Assembly (NCBI GenBank): GCA_944385435.1
Contig: CALWXG010000016.1
Location: 1-44,826 of the forward strand
From: an uncultured Oscillospiraceae bacterium
GTDB lineage: Bacteria; Bacillota; Clostridia; Oscillospirales; Oscillospiraceae
Direction of reading: 5' to 3'
Length of the DNA: 44,826 nucleotides
Shown here: positions 1 through 8,184 of the stretch, piece after piece
Numbering within the stretch: position 1 is the stretch's first letter
How the letters are laid out: each line of letters begins with the position of its first letter
Made by a program: the position numbers and the translations under genes
The notes under the pieces: generated by a model
Database searches by the model: none
What the model saw: only the letters and a program-made list of their open reading frames with translations
Told to the model about the DNA's origin: nothing

Positions 1-131
1 TGGTGATATTCTTGACTTCCCCAGGATCCTTTATACTGTCATATCCCGTCGTTTACACAGAATTTTCTGCGGTCTCCAAGGTGAATTTGACAGACAGCTT
101 CCATTGCGGCGTGCTGGGCTCTGGCAGAGGG

Positions 132-2201
132 TCAGATGCCTTCCTGCCGGGCAAGCACAAGGGTCAGTTCTCTGCTGATGGTGTCCGCGTGAGAGCTGAT
201 TTTCTCCAGCTCAGACATCATCTGCTTCAGGGCCTTTCGCTCCTGGGTGTCCATGCTGTCAGCCTGAGCCAGCTCCACCTTGAGCTGTGTGAGCTGGTTA
301 TGCGTGTCGCCCAGGATATTTTCCGTTTCTGTCCTGATTTTGTCCTTGAGCGCGTCAAAAGCAGACTCAATCTGTGCGCGGACCAGGTCGCTAATATCGT
401 TTTCCTCTTTCATGCAATTCAGTTCCTCATGGATCGCTTTCTTGAAGGACTGCTTGAATTTCAGAATTTGATCCTGAGCAAAGATCGTTCCTACAGCCCA
501 TTTCCCGGCAAATGTCCCGATGATTCCAGCGCCAACCGTGGTGACCAGAAGGACAGGCCAGGTGAGCGGGATTGCGAGGGCGCCGATCAGCATACCCAAT
601 CCATACGCGCTTGCCATGCTGCCGGCGAAACTGGTCCCTCCGCCCAGCAGGGCGCCTTTCCAACCAGCTTGCTTGTACCCAAGATAGATGCCGCCCAATA
701 CTCCGTTCCCCCCAATGCTGGAGGCAACCACACCGAGGGCTAATTCGACGCCGGACCCGTCTTGCCCGGATACGGAGACGAACAGTTCCTGAATGAGTTC
801 CGTTGCTTGGTAAAAATTGTTTTCAAAGCTGGATAAACGTTCTGCCTCATTGACCAATGCGTCATTGATCATGACCTGTATGCGCTCCATGATATCCTGA
901 CTGGTTCTGCAGATGGCATCTCTCACGGCTTTGGTTATGGCCTCCTGTGTCTCCTGTCCGGCAGTACCCTTCAGTTCTTTTACAGATGTGATGGGATAGT
1001 TGTCGACCACCTCGTCTGCCGCTTTCAGGATGGATGGCCAATAGTTCTGAATGGTGGGGATCAGGTTTTGATAAGTCTGTTTGGCATTCAGACTGATGCG
1101 GTTGAATTCGTTCTGACGCTCAGTCTGAATTTTCTTGATTTCCTCCATCGCCCGCTCATATTTCGCGTCAAACTCCTCTTTGCGCATGGTAAGCGCACTT
1201 TCCCTCAGCTGTGCCGCTTTGATCAGTTCGACAGAGGACATTTTAATCCGATTGAGGGGGACATTCAGCATGACAGCGCCACGATCCTCCGTTAAGAAAC
1301 GTTCCAGTGCCGATTCAAATTCAGGGAACCGGCTCTTGGCCAGCATATCCGGATCGCCCTTCTGCTTTGCCTTGAGCGCCTTTTTTGCGGACAGACCATA
1401 CACATGGATGCTGCCGAGTTTTCTCTGGTAGGCGGCATATTCTTTGGAATCCTCGCCATAAGTTCGTCTGGCTTTTGCCAGCACTGAGTCTGTAATCCGT
1501 TTTTTGATCAAGTTTAAGATTTTCTGTCCGTCGTCTTCATCATAGAGGTCAATTCCGGTGACGACAAAGAGGACGCGTCCCAAATCGCTGGCAATGATCT
1601 TGTTCTCCAAAAAATCACATTCATATTGGGAGAAGGGAGAGCCGGCCATCATCACCATAATGGCCGCATCCGCCTGAGGCAGAACACTCAGTGTGACCTG
1701 GGTCATGGAATCCTCGTCATTGAGACCTGGGGTGTCAATGATGGTCACGCCATTTTTGCAGTAATTGACTGGGTAGTATACCGTGGCAATTTTGATGCTC
1801 TGGGCGATTTTTGTGCTCTCCGGCGTCAGCTTTGTCACGTACTCACTCAGTTTTTCAATGTCGATGTCTTCAGTCCGGCCATCGTTGTACTCAATGCGGA
1901 CAAATGGAGTGACGCTGTATGTGACCTTGTTGAGGGTGGCGGTAGTGGGGATGACGTCTGTGGGCAGCACATCTTTTTCCAGCAGGGCGTTGATCAGCGT
2001 GCTTTTGCCCCGCTTGAACTCGCCCACAATGGCCACATTGAACGTATCCTCTGCCAAACGCTTGAGGACGCCGTCAATGGATGATACGTTTCCCTCCAGG
2101 TTTAAACGCTGACTGAATTCACGGATTTTTTTCAAATCACCTGTGATTTCCAGCACGGTCTGTTTGTAGTTTGAAAAGCTGCTGAATTGCGTTTCTGACA
2201 T
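132..2201 (-). CDS. Dynamin-like GTPase with a membrane hairpin (DLP-1)
   Basis: A 689-aa large GTPase of the bacterial dynamin-like family. The G1 loop GEFKRGKS lies at about residues 60-67, the switch threonines follow in IPTTATL (84-90), G3 is DTPGLND (156-162), and the G4 position reads TGID (about 215-218) instead of NKxD. Long helical stretches flank a glycine-rich hydrophobic stretch at roughly residues 495-590 (motifs such as GALLGGG and GAGIIGTFAG), which could insert into membrane like the paddle of cyanobacterial BDLP. The ATG is preceded by AGGGGG at good spacing. The gene is last in the left arm, 36 nt after a zinc-ribbon gene, and a second dynamin lies upstream in the same direction. 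Membrane remodelling or protection is inferred from the family; no substrate can be named. The family call is secure. Confidence 0.9.
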   Translation of the reverse strand: MSETQFSSFSNYKQTVLEITGDLKKIREFSQRLNLEGNVSSIDGVLKRLAEDTFNVAIVGEFKRGKSTLINALLEKDVLPTDVIPTTATLNKVTYSVTPFVRIEYNDGRTEDIDIEKLSEYVTKLTPESTKIAQSIKIATVYYPVNYCKNGVTIIDTPGLNDEDSMTQVTLSVLPQADAAIMVMMAGSPFSQYECDFLENKIIASDLGRVLFVVTGIDLYDEDDGQKILNLIKKRITDSVLAKARRTYGEDSKEYAAYQRKLGSIHVYGLSAKKALKAKQKGDPDMLAKSRFPEFESALERFLTEDRGAVMLNVPLNRIKMSSVELIKAAQLRESALTMRKEEFDAKYERAMEEIKKIQTERQNEFNRISLNAKQTYQNLIPTIQNYWPSILKAADEVVDNYPITSVKELKGTAGQETQEAITKAVRDAICRTSQDIMERIQVMINDALVNEAERLSSFENNFYQATELIQELFVSVSGQDGSGVELALGVVASSIGGNGVLGGIYLGYKQAGWKGALLGGGTSFAGSMASAYGLGMLIGALAIPLTWPVLLVTTVGAGIIGTFAGKWAVGTIFAQDQILKFKQSFKKAIHEELNCMKEENDISDLVRAQIESAFDALKDKIRTETENILGDTHNQLTQLKVELAQADSMDTQERKALKQMMSELEKISSHADTISRELTLVLARQEGI

Positions 2202-2237
2202 ATGTAATTCCCCCTACAAGTAGCTAAGCCCAAGACG

Positions 2238-2702
2238 TTACATTCCGCCCAAAAGCCCGATCACAAACAGAGCGCCGATCACACACAGTCCGATGATGCA
2301 GGCCCGGTTTCCATTGTGAATTGCGCGGTTTGCCGCCTCCTGGCTGGTGGCCTTGACCGCTCGGGACCGGCAGACAAACCCGTAGATGGCTACGGGCCAG
2401 CACAGAAAGATACAGATGACAGAAAGAATGGTCAGAGTCTGGACATCCGCGACCGGAGTAGGCCGGGGACGGGGCTGCGGAGGATTTGGCACAGGCTGAG
2501 GCCGCGGAGGATCTGGACGCACAGGTTGTGGAGGATTATACCGGGCTCCGCACTTGCTGCAGAAGATCATACCCGGCTCCATCTCACTGTGGCAGTTCGG
2601 GCAAATTTTCCGTTGGGACTGAGCGTGCAGTTTCGTTCCGCATTTGCTGCAGAAGACCGCTCCGTCCGGCTGCTGTGCTCCGCATTTTGGACAAAATGTC
2701 AT
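2238..2702 (-). CDS. Double zinc-ribbon membrane protein
   Basis: A 154-aa protein. Two zinc ribbons open it: CPKCG...CSKCG (about residues 4-24) and CPNCH...CSKCG (about 33-53). A linker rich in proline and arginine follows (about 55-85), then two hydrophobic segments at the C-terminus, the last ending in LFVIGLLGGM. The ATG at 2702 is chosen because GGGAGAG precedes it and the first ribbon starts there; a longer frame has no ribosome binding site. The layout suggests a cytoplasmic zinc-ribbon head on a two-pass membrane anchor. It lies 36 nt upstream of the membrane-hairpin dynamin and is probably co-transcribed with it. Such proteins often accompany membrane NTPases, but no specific function can be given. 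Confidence 0.8.
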   Translation of the reverse strand: MTFCPKCGAQQPDGAVFCSKCGTKLHAQSQRKICPNCHSEMEPGMIFCSKCGARYNPPQPVRPDPPRPQPVPNPPQPRPRPTPVADVQTLTILSVICIFLCWPVAIYGFVCRSRAVKATSQEAANRAIHNGNRACIIGLCVIGALFVIGLLGGM

Positions 2703-3009
2703 TTCAGTCTCTCCCTTCAGAATGGCAAGTGTTATTTTGTTGGTCCTTTGCAACCAAAAACGAGTGATTTGCGGATAAAATCAAGAGTAACTAACAGGAT
2801 CAATGGGTGCAGGACTGTATCCTGAAAATATGGTGTATGGAACAGCGGAGCCAGCCGCTCGTCAGTGAGGCGAGACAGGAATGGTACACGCAACCCCGTC
2901 CTGAACATGAACAGGTAAGCAGAAGCGCCTGAGAAACGAGGGAAAAGCCTTGCAGGAATTCAGCGGCTGCGCAGCAGCGCATAGCTTTCTGTTCCGCATC
3001 ACGAAGGAG
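2703..3009 (-). other. Intergenic spacer between zinc-ribbon genes
   Basis: About 307 bases with no convincing gene. It has several short inverted repeats (a CTCG/CGAG pair near 2860, a CCTG/CAGG pair near 2905, and a GC-rich palindromic patch near 2970-2990). It may hold the end of the upstream transcript or a structured leader. I see neither a clean terminator with a T tract nor the two-block motif found upstream of the two arms. Confidence 0.4.
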
Positions 3010-3489
3010 TCAATGACATTCCGGACAAGGCTCATAGCCTTCGAATTCAGCTTTGTTTACGTTATACGCGATGATGGACCAATCACCATCCCAATTCCAG
3101 GTGGCACAGGTGTAGGTGTGGTAAAGGTTGTCGCCGCTGTCGTTGTCAATGATGGCAATGTATTGATCCAAGAACTCTGCTTGCTCTGCAAGTACCGTGT
3201 TTTCCTCTTCCAGGTCACTGTATCGGAAGTAAAGTGAGTCATACAGGTTGGAGTAAAATGAGGCGTTGTTGTACTGAATCACAGAAAAGACAATGGAGAA
3301 AACGCAGGCAGCCGCCAGTATCACGGTGAGAAGAATCCGTTTTTTGCTGGAACCCTGCTTTTTTTCCTCTTGAAGCAACTGCCCGTCGGTTGAATTAGTC
3401 TGATGCGATGCTGCCAGCCGGGTGCCGCATTGTTGGCAAAACACCTGATCATCTGCGGACTGCAGTCCGCAGTGCGGACACTGTTTCAA
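3010..3489 (-). CDS. Zinc-ribbon, single-pass membrane protein with Cys/His tail
   Basis: A 159-aa protein. An N-terminal zinc ribbon (CPHCG...CQQCG, about residues 4-23) is followed by a charged linker, one transmembrane helix (about 51-70, ILLTVILAAACVFSIVFSVI), a coiled-coil stretch (about 85-110), and a C-terminal domain ending in YHTYTC...GYEPCPECH. That tail could bind a second metal outside the membrane. The TTG at 3489 is chosen because AAAGGAGAT sits 8 nt upstream and the ribbon begins immediately; the longer frame starting at 3552 would overlap the preceding gene and lacks a site. It starts 22 nt after the previous zinc-ribbon gene. A transmembrane link between cytoplasmic GTPases and an outer sensor is possible but inferred. 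Confidence 0.75.
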   Translation of the reverse strand: MKQCPHCGLQSADDQVFCQQCGTRLAASHQTNSTDGQLLQEEKKQGSSKKRILLTVILAAACVFSIVFSVIQYNNASFYSNLYDSLYFRYSDLEEENTVLAEQAEFLDQYIAIIDNDSGDNLYHTYTCATWNWDGDWSIIAYNVNKAEFEGYEPCPECH

Positions 3490-3511
3490 TGTGCAACATC
3501 TCCTTTCACGT

Positions 3512-4003
3512 TTATTGCCGTTCCAGTATCTGTGCATCATATACCGTTTCAAGAATCATGCCTGGCCACAGAAGCTTGAAGGAAATGCGGGGGTTTTCTC
3601 CAAGCTTCAGAAGAAGGTGCCTGCGTTCTTTGCTCATGATGGTGGTACAGATGATATCGACTGTGGCGGTATCGGCGTTCACCCTGGTCCGGAGCGCACC
3701 TCCGGGTGGGACATTGCCCAGGGTTGTTCCATTTACGATGACCTTGTAGGTATTTGCAATGCACTGGAGCTGAGTATCGCGGGAAATCAGAATCGTGCGT
3801 GCCCTGCAGCTGATGTTTTGGCTGTCTGGTACCGGCGTATTCACCCTCTCACCGCACTGATTGCAGAAAGCGGAGTCCTCTGCCACCTGTGCTCCACAGT
3901 TCGGACAGAGATGCCGGGCGGAGCCTTGAACCGGGCTTCCGCAACTGGTGCAGAAGTTGCTTTCGGGCAGCAGCGGGGCACCGCATTTGTTGCACGTGCT
4001 CAC
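3512..4003 (-). CDS. Double zinc-ribbon protein with C-terminal beta domain
   Basis: A 163-aa protein. Two zinc ribbons (CNKCG...CTSCG and CPNCG...CNQCG) cover about residues 4-55. The C-terminal part has alternating hydrophobic strands with the stretch VIVNGTTLGNVPPGG, reminiscent of PEGA-like or small beta-sandwich domains, and no transmembrane helix. The GTG at 4003 is chosen because GGGGGGAG precedes it by 7 nt and it overlaps the upstream dynamin stop as GTGA, a sign of translational coupling. It is probably a soluble partner of that dynamin. The ribbon call is firm; the role is unknown. Confidence 0.75.
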   Translation of the reverse strand: MSTCNKCGAPLLPESNFCTSCGSPVQGSARHLCPNCGAQVAEDSAFCNQCGERVNTPVPDSQNISCRARTILISRDTQLQCIANTYKVIVNGTTLGNVPPGGALRTRVNADTATVDIICTTIMSKERRHLLLKLGENPRISFKLLWPGMILETVYDAQILERQ

Positions 4004-5781
4004 AGATGTTCTCCCCCCTCGAATTCGCTCCAAAGAGCCTCACTTTGTTTCAGAATCCCTTGGGTGTTCTGATAAAATGTTTGGTAGTTCTGAAGATATG
4101 CTTTATATTGCAGATCCTGCTTTTCCTGTCGTTGATTCAACTCCTTCGTCACACAGGAGATGAGCTCCTTTAAGTGTCCATAGAACTGATCAGACCAATT
4201 TTTGCGGATGGTGTTCACAATCTGATTCAGCTCCATGATGTAATTTGAAACAGAGGTGTCTGCGGCCTGGATGATCATCTCAATGACATCACAATTGGCC
4301 AGATTCTGCCACTGGGAAGAATAAGGGGTCTCCAGTTTGAAGACTGCGTTGCGGAAAATTGTTTCTGCGAATCGGTTCATGGATTGCGCTGTCTCAGGGA
4401 AGCCAATGATCTTTGCCACATCTGGAAAGCCGGAAACAGCCTGCAGTGCCTGACGTTCCGCTTCCTGAAGGGGAGGGAGGGAGTCCGTAAGAATCTGAAT
4501 CATCTCATGCTGCATGGATGTGCGCCGCCTGAGAAGTTCACGGCCGATCTGCTCGGCAGCTTTGTTTAGGGTCGAAAGAATGACCTCATGGCTGTTCACC
4601 CGCACGCTTGACAAGCCCTTGATAAATTCATTGACAATATAATTTTTGTTTCCATTGAATTTACTGATCATGGTTTGCAGAGAACTGAGATTCCTGGACA
4701 GAGCATCCTCCAACGCCCTTTGGGAGTTGGAACAGTAGTCCTTTAGCAGCTGTGTATTTTGCTCCAGCATCACAAAGCCATCCTGGAGTACTGCTTTGCG
4801 CTTCTGATCCTGCTCATCAAACTTTGCAGCCACCGAGTGAAGCACAGCAATTGTTTTTTGAATGGCATGTTCCAGCTGCTTGGAGGTTACTGCATGCAGC
4901 AACGCATTGCGAAACGGTTCAAACCGGCTTTTTTCAAGCATGTCCCGGTTGTTGGAGACGAAGGAATCCAGAGCCAGCGACGAGGAGATTCCATTGATCT
5001 GCAGGTGGTCCAGCAGTTGATGGGCTTTCCGGAGAACAGGCTCAGGACTGTTCCGTTTTTCCAGTTCTGCAAATACCGTGGACTGAATGCGCTGGCGGAC
5101 AAATCCCATGAATCGTTCGTAGTTGTAATCGTCCTCATCCAGTTGGTCCAGGAAGGTGACGACAAACACCAGATTGGTGATATTCTCGCTTTCGATAAGC
5201 TGACAGACAAACTTCATTTCTGTTTCGCTGAAGGGGGCGTGAGCGTGGATCGGCACAATCACCGCATCCACATTTGCCACCATGTCAATTGTGATTTGGG
5301 TCATACGCGCGTCATCGTTCAGACCGGGTGTGTCAATGATATCAATGTGATTCTGGCAGAATACTGTGGGGAAATACACAGTGGCCTCCTTGATCTGCAA
5401 GGCCCTTGCCGCTCCCTCTGCCGTAATTTTTGTGACATAGTCCTTCAGTTCGTGAACGGGAATTTCCTGCTCCCTTCCATCTTGAAAGGTGATGACCGCT
5501 CTTGGCGCTGCGCCGTATGTGATGCGGTTGATGGTCGCGGTGGTAGGTGTTGCGTCGGCGGGCAGGATCCGAGAACCGAGAAGTGCGTTGATCAGGGAAC
5601 TTTTGCCCCGCTTGAATTCGCCCATAACGGCGACTTTATACTGCTTGTTCTTGATGAGATTCTTGCACTCCTGCAAGGCATCAAGCAGGCTCTGGTCAAA
5701 ATTCAAAACTGACAGCATATCCTGCATCTGGACCAAGCACTCATGGAGACGGTATTCCACGCTTTGATATTCCGTTGCCAT
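4000..5781 (-). CDS. Dynamin-like GTPase, soluble form (DLP-2)
   Basis: A 593-aa dynamin-like GTPase: G1 GEFKRGKS at about 54-61, switch threonines in TPTTATI (78-84), G3 DTPGLND (150-156), and a non-canonical G4 position TFLD (209-212). The rest is mainly helical with coiled-coil character. Unlike the other dynamin here it has no glycine-rich hydrophobic hairpin, so it may be the cytosolic member of a heteromeric pair, as known for paired bacterial DLPs. The ATG at 5781 follows AGGAGG by 8 nt; the longer frame to 5883 has no site. It is the first gene of the left arm, downstream of the two-block motif at 5962-6009. The family is secure; pairing is inferred from synteny. Confidence 0.9.
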   Translation of the reverse strand: MATEYQSVEYRLHECLVQMQDMLSVLNFDQSLLDALQECKNLIKNKQYKVAVMGEFKRGKSSLINALLGSRILPADATPTTATINRITYGAAPRAVITFQDGREQEIPVHELKDYVTKITAEGAARALQIKEATVYFPTVFCQNHIDIIDTPGLNDDARMTQITIDMVANVDAVIVPIHAHAPFSETEMKFVCQLIESENITNLVFVVTFLDQLDEDDYNYERFMGFVRQRIQSTVFAELEKRNSPEPVLRKAHQLLDHLQINGISSSLALDSFVSNNRDMLEKSRFEPFRNALLHAVTSKQLEHAIQKTIAVLHSVAAKFDEQDQKRKAVLQDGFVMLEQNTQLLKDYCSNSQRALEDALSRNLSSLQTMISKFNGNKNYIVNEFIKGLSSVRVNSHEVILSTLNKAAEQIGRELLRRRTSMQHEMIQILTDSLPPLQEAERQALQAVSGFPDVAKIIGFPETAQSMNRFAETIFRNAVFKLETPYSSQWQNLANCDVIEMIIQAADTSVSNYIMELNQIVNTIRKNWSDQFYGHLKELISCVTKELNQRQEKQDLQYKAYLQNYQTFYQNTQGILKQSEALWSEFEGGEHL

Positions 5782-5961
5782 TTCACAGCCTCCTGAAGCC
5801 TCTGTTTTGCTCTGGGGTGTTCGGTGCGCACAGGGCAGATTGCTTTGGGAAAGCACCTGCGGCGCACAGGACAAACCCAGCACAGAGACCGGTTGTCTTG
5901 GGGCAAGCTGATATGGATGTTCAGTTCATTGGCTTCCATGGGCGCCCCGCTTCTTTGCTTA

Positions 5962-6009
5962 TCGACAGGATATCACACGGGAGCGTGCGGCCGTCCAACT
6001 GATTTCCGA
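5962..6009 (-). promoter_or_regulatory. Two-block shared promoter/operator motif, copy 1
   Basis: Plus-strand blocks TCGACAGGATATCACAC (5962-5978) and GTCCAACTGATTTCCGA (5993-6009) are separated by 14 nt. The same blocks with the same spacing recur at 16838-16885 before the Hsp70-like gene, while the 14-nt spacers are unrelated. Read on the minus strand, toward the dynamin gene, TTGGAC (-35-like) lies 17 nt from TGATAT or 20 nt from TATCCT. An extra conserved half, TCGGAAA, sits just upstream of the -35. This looks like an activator-dependent promoter. The divergent HTH/LuxR regulator gene starting at 6119 is the obvious candidate to act here. Confidence 0.7.
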
Positions 6010-6055
6010 ACAGAGGCGCGGGTGATGGCGGTGCCCGTTGCGCAGTGCATTTCTC

Positions 6056-6084
6056 TTGCACCGGTGTGCAGTCACGCATATAAT
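6056..6084 (+). promoter_or_regulatory. SigA-type promoter of the HTH/LuxR regulator
   Basis: TTGCAC (6056-6061), a 17-nt spacer and a perfect TATAAT (6079-6084) lie 35 nt upstream of the regulator start codon. A good site, AGGAGGGA, follows at about 6106-6113. The element is divergent from the shared motif at 5962-6009. Confidence 0.75.
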
Positions 6085-6118
6085 AGAGGCCAGAATGATT
6101 GACTCAGGAGGGACAGCT

Positions 6119-7315
6119 ATGGAGTACCTCACTGTACAGGAAACAGCCGGAAGATGGAACGTGTCAAAGCGGATGGTACAGAAGTTCTGCATTGACGGGC
6201 GTATCCCCGGCGCGCAGAAATTCGGGCGGGCATGGGCGATCCCGGCCGATGCGGAAAAGCCAAAGGATCCCCGTTTCGCCCATACGGATGCGAATCGGTC
6301 AGCTGATATGTCCGGCCTGATCAGCCGCGGCTGTCTCATGCCCCTGATGAATACTTCCTTCCAGCCGGGGCACTGTCTGAACACGGCGCAGGCCATGGAA
6401 GAGGGCCCGCAGAGGGATATCGCCCTGGCGGAGTACCATTATTTCAGCGGCCAGCCGGAAGAGGCGGCCAATGAGGCGGAGGCCTATCTCACCAGCCAGG
6501 ACGCTGGGGCCCGGCTGTCTGCCTGCCTGATCTATGCCTATGCAAATCTCTCTCTGGGCCGCATTCAACGGGCCAGATTTGCATTGAACGAGATGAACGC
6601 AGCCTTGGTCAACGGGACGAAGTCTCCGGAGACAGAGGCCGCCTGCGCCTTTACAGCAGCTGCCGGAGCAGTGCTGCTTCACCTGCCTCTGCCTGAAGGA
6701 ATGCCGGATATTCGCGGCTTTTTGCCCCTTCTGCCGCCGGGACTGCGGGCCTTTGCCCTGTACGTCTACGCCCACCACCTTTATTTGCAGGAGAACTATG
6801 GCCCCAGCGCTGGAATTGTGGAAGGTACACTGGCCATGGGGGCATCTCGCTATCCCATCCCCGCCATTTATCTGCACCTGGTGGCGGTGATGGACTACAT
6901 GGGGATGAAGCAGACCGACAAAGCCAAAGAGCATCTCCTGGCAGCCTGGGAGCTGGCCCGTCCGGACGATCTCATCGAGGGTTTGGGTGAGCACCACGGC
7001 CTGTTGGGTGGAATGCTGGAGGCGGTGATCAAACCTGGATGGCCGGAGGATTTCAAGCGGATCATCGACATCACCTACCGGTTTTCTGCCGGCTGGCGCA
7101 AAGTCCACAACCCGGAGACGGGCCATGATGTGGCGGACGATCTGACCACCACCGAGTTTGCTGTGTGTATGCTGGCGGCCAAGGGGTGGAATAATTCCGA
7201 CATCGCAGAGCATCTGCACATTTCTTCCAATACAGTGAAGCGTCACATCTCCGAGGCCATGAAAAAGCTGGAGGTGGCCAACCGGAAAGATCTGAAACGA
7301 TATATGCTGCGATAG
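6119..7315 (+). CDS. Transcriptional regulator: excisionase-type HTH, helical repeat region, LuxR-type HTH
   Basis: A 398-aa protein. Residues 1-50 form a MerR/excisionase-like winged HTH (EYLTVQETAGRWNVSKRMVQ...RAWAIPADAEKP). The middle, about 80-330, is alpha-helical with TPR-like AxxYxxxGxxxxA spacing (ALAEYHYFSGQPEEAANEAE). The C-terminus is a GerE/LuxR HTH (NNSDIAEHLHISSNTVKRHI). The ATG at 6119 follows AGGAGG and agrees with the HTH start. It is the only plus-strand gene in the accessory block, lies between the two minus-strand arms, and is divergent from the motif-bearing dynamin promoter. It therefore probably controls both arms. DNA binding by either HTH is inferred from the fold; the ligand or signal of the helical region is unknown. 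Confidence 0.85.
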   Translation: MEYLTVQETAGRWNVSKRMVQKFCIDGRIPGAQKFGRAWAIPADAEKPKDPRFAHTDANRSADMSGLISRGCLMPLMNTSFQPGHCLNTAQAMEEGPQRDIALAEYHYFSGQPEEAANEAEAYLTSQDAGARLSACLIYAYANLSLGRIQRARFALNEMNAALVNGTKSPETEAACAFTAAAGAVLLHLPLPEGMPDIRGFLPLLPPGLRAFALYVYAHHLYLQENYGPSAGIVEGTLAMGASRYPIPAIYLHLVAVMDYMGMKQTDKAKEHLLAAWELARPDDLIEGLGEHHGLLGGMLEAVIKPGWPEDFKRIIDITYRFSAGWRKVHNPETGHDVADDLTTTEFAVCMLAAKGWNNSDIAEHLHISSNTVKRHISEAMKKLEVANRKDLKRYMLR

Positions 7316-7316
7316 C

Positions 7317-7346
7317 ACAATGCCCGCGGGTTGCCGCGGGCATTGT
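7317..7346 (+). terminator. Hairpin after the regulator gene
   Basis: A perfect 13-bp inverted repeat, ACAATGCCCGCGG with its complement around a GTTG loop, begins 2 nt after the regulator stop codon. The T tract on either strand is poor. It probably ends the regulator transcript and may also stop transcripts from the convergent lipoprotein gene. Confidence 0.7.
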
Positions 7347-7428
7347 AAATCTCACATTTTGAATGGGACGGCAAGGGCGGCTTGCGCTGTGATTCTGCAA
7401 ATGCCTGCTTGATGCACATTCCGCACTG

Positions 7429-8184
7429 TCAGTCAAAAATCCACACGCCTTCCCCGTCGCAAACCGGGCAGACACCGGTTTGATTACAGACGGTACACTC
7501 AAAATCATTGTGTTCTCCATAGTAGATATTATCCGCCCATCCATCGCCGCCGCAGGCGTCACACACGCCCGATCCGCCGCAGGACTCACAGACCATGGCA
7601 GAGCCACCGGAATCAGGAACCGTTTCACCCGGCTGCACCTGAATGCCAAAGGGATCGTTCTGGAACGTACCGCCGCTGCCGTTGCCGCTGGGGGTGTCGT
7701 CCAGCACCACGGCGCTGGGCAGGAACAGATCCCACTGATTGATGTCTTTTACAAAATATCCGAGAAAGTAATTGCCCTGAAGAATGGCGTATTCACTGTA
7801 TGTGCCATCGGCGTAAAGATGCTCCAACTCCATTCCCGCTGCCTGGACTAGCATCTGATACGTCAGAAAAAGAGAGTTGTCCATCAGGTTTGCCGAAGGA
7901 GAAAATAGGTAGGTATACTGTGTGAACACATAGATGCCTCCGTCAATTTCCAGTTCAACGCCGTTGGTCTGGCTGACAGCGGCATCCGGAAGAACCAGCA
8001 CCGGGTCGGGCATGGTGAATTGTTCCTGGTTCTGAGGAGAAGTATCCTCGTAGGGTGCGGCGGCAGAGGGGTCGGTTCCCTGCCTTTGCGGCAAATCACT
8101 TGCCTGATTTCCACATCCGAACAGGGAGATCAAAATGAATGTGGGGATCAAAATCACACAGATCAGATTGCGGATTTTTTTCAT
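7429..8184 (-). CDS. Lipoprotein with a DnaJ-type CxxCxGxG cysteine-rich domain
   Basis: A 251-aa protein. It starts with a basic and hydrophobic signal sequence ending in a lipobox, LFGC (about residues 21-24), so it should be lipid-anchored outside the membrane. A linker rich in Asp, Gln and Pro and a beta-rich middle domain follow. The C-terminus has four cysteine repeats: CESCGGSG, CDACGGDG, CTVCNQTG and CPVCDGEG. This matches the zinc-binding domain of DnaJ, without a J domain. No good ribosome binding site is seen before the ATG, but the signal peptide fixes the start. It lies downstream of the LytTR gene after a 264-nt structured leader. An Hsp70-like ATPase in the same cluster makes the DnaJ-like zinc domain suggestive, although the two should be on opposite sides of the membrane. 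Confidence 0.8.
   Translation of the reverse strand: MKKIRNLICVILIPTFILISLFGCGNQASDLPQRQGTDPSAAAPYEDTSPQNQEQFTMPDPVLVLPDAAVSQTNGVELEIDGGIYVFTQYTYLFSPSANLMDNSLFLTYQMLVQAAGMELEHLYADGTYSEYAILQGNYFLGYFVKDINQWDLFLPSAVVLDDTPSGNGSGGTFQNDPFGIQVQPGETVPDSGGSAMVCESCGGSGVCDACGGDGWADNIYYGEHNDFECTVCNQTGVCPVCDGEGVWIFD

Noticed and set aside
1-131. Gene after the first dynamin
   Set aside because: Only very short frames without ribosome binding sites are present on either strand.
2703-3009. Possible group II intron or mobile-element remnant
   Set aside because: Several short inverted repeats are present, but no domain V-like hairpin, reverse transcriptase or terminal repeat could be identified.
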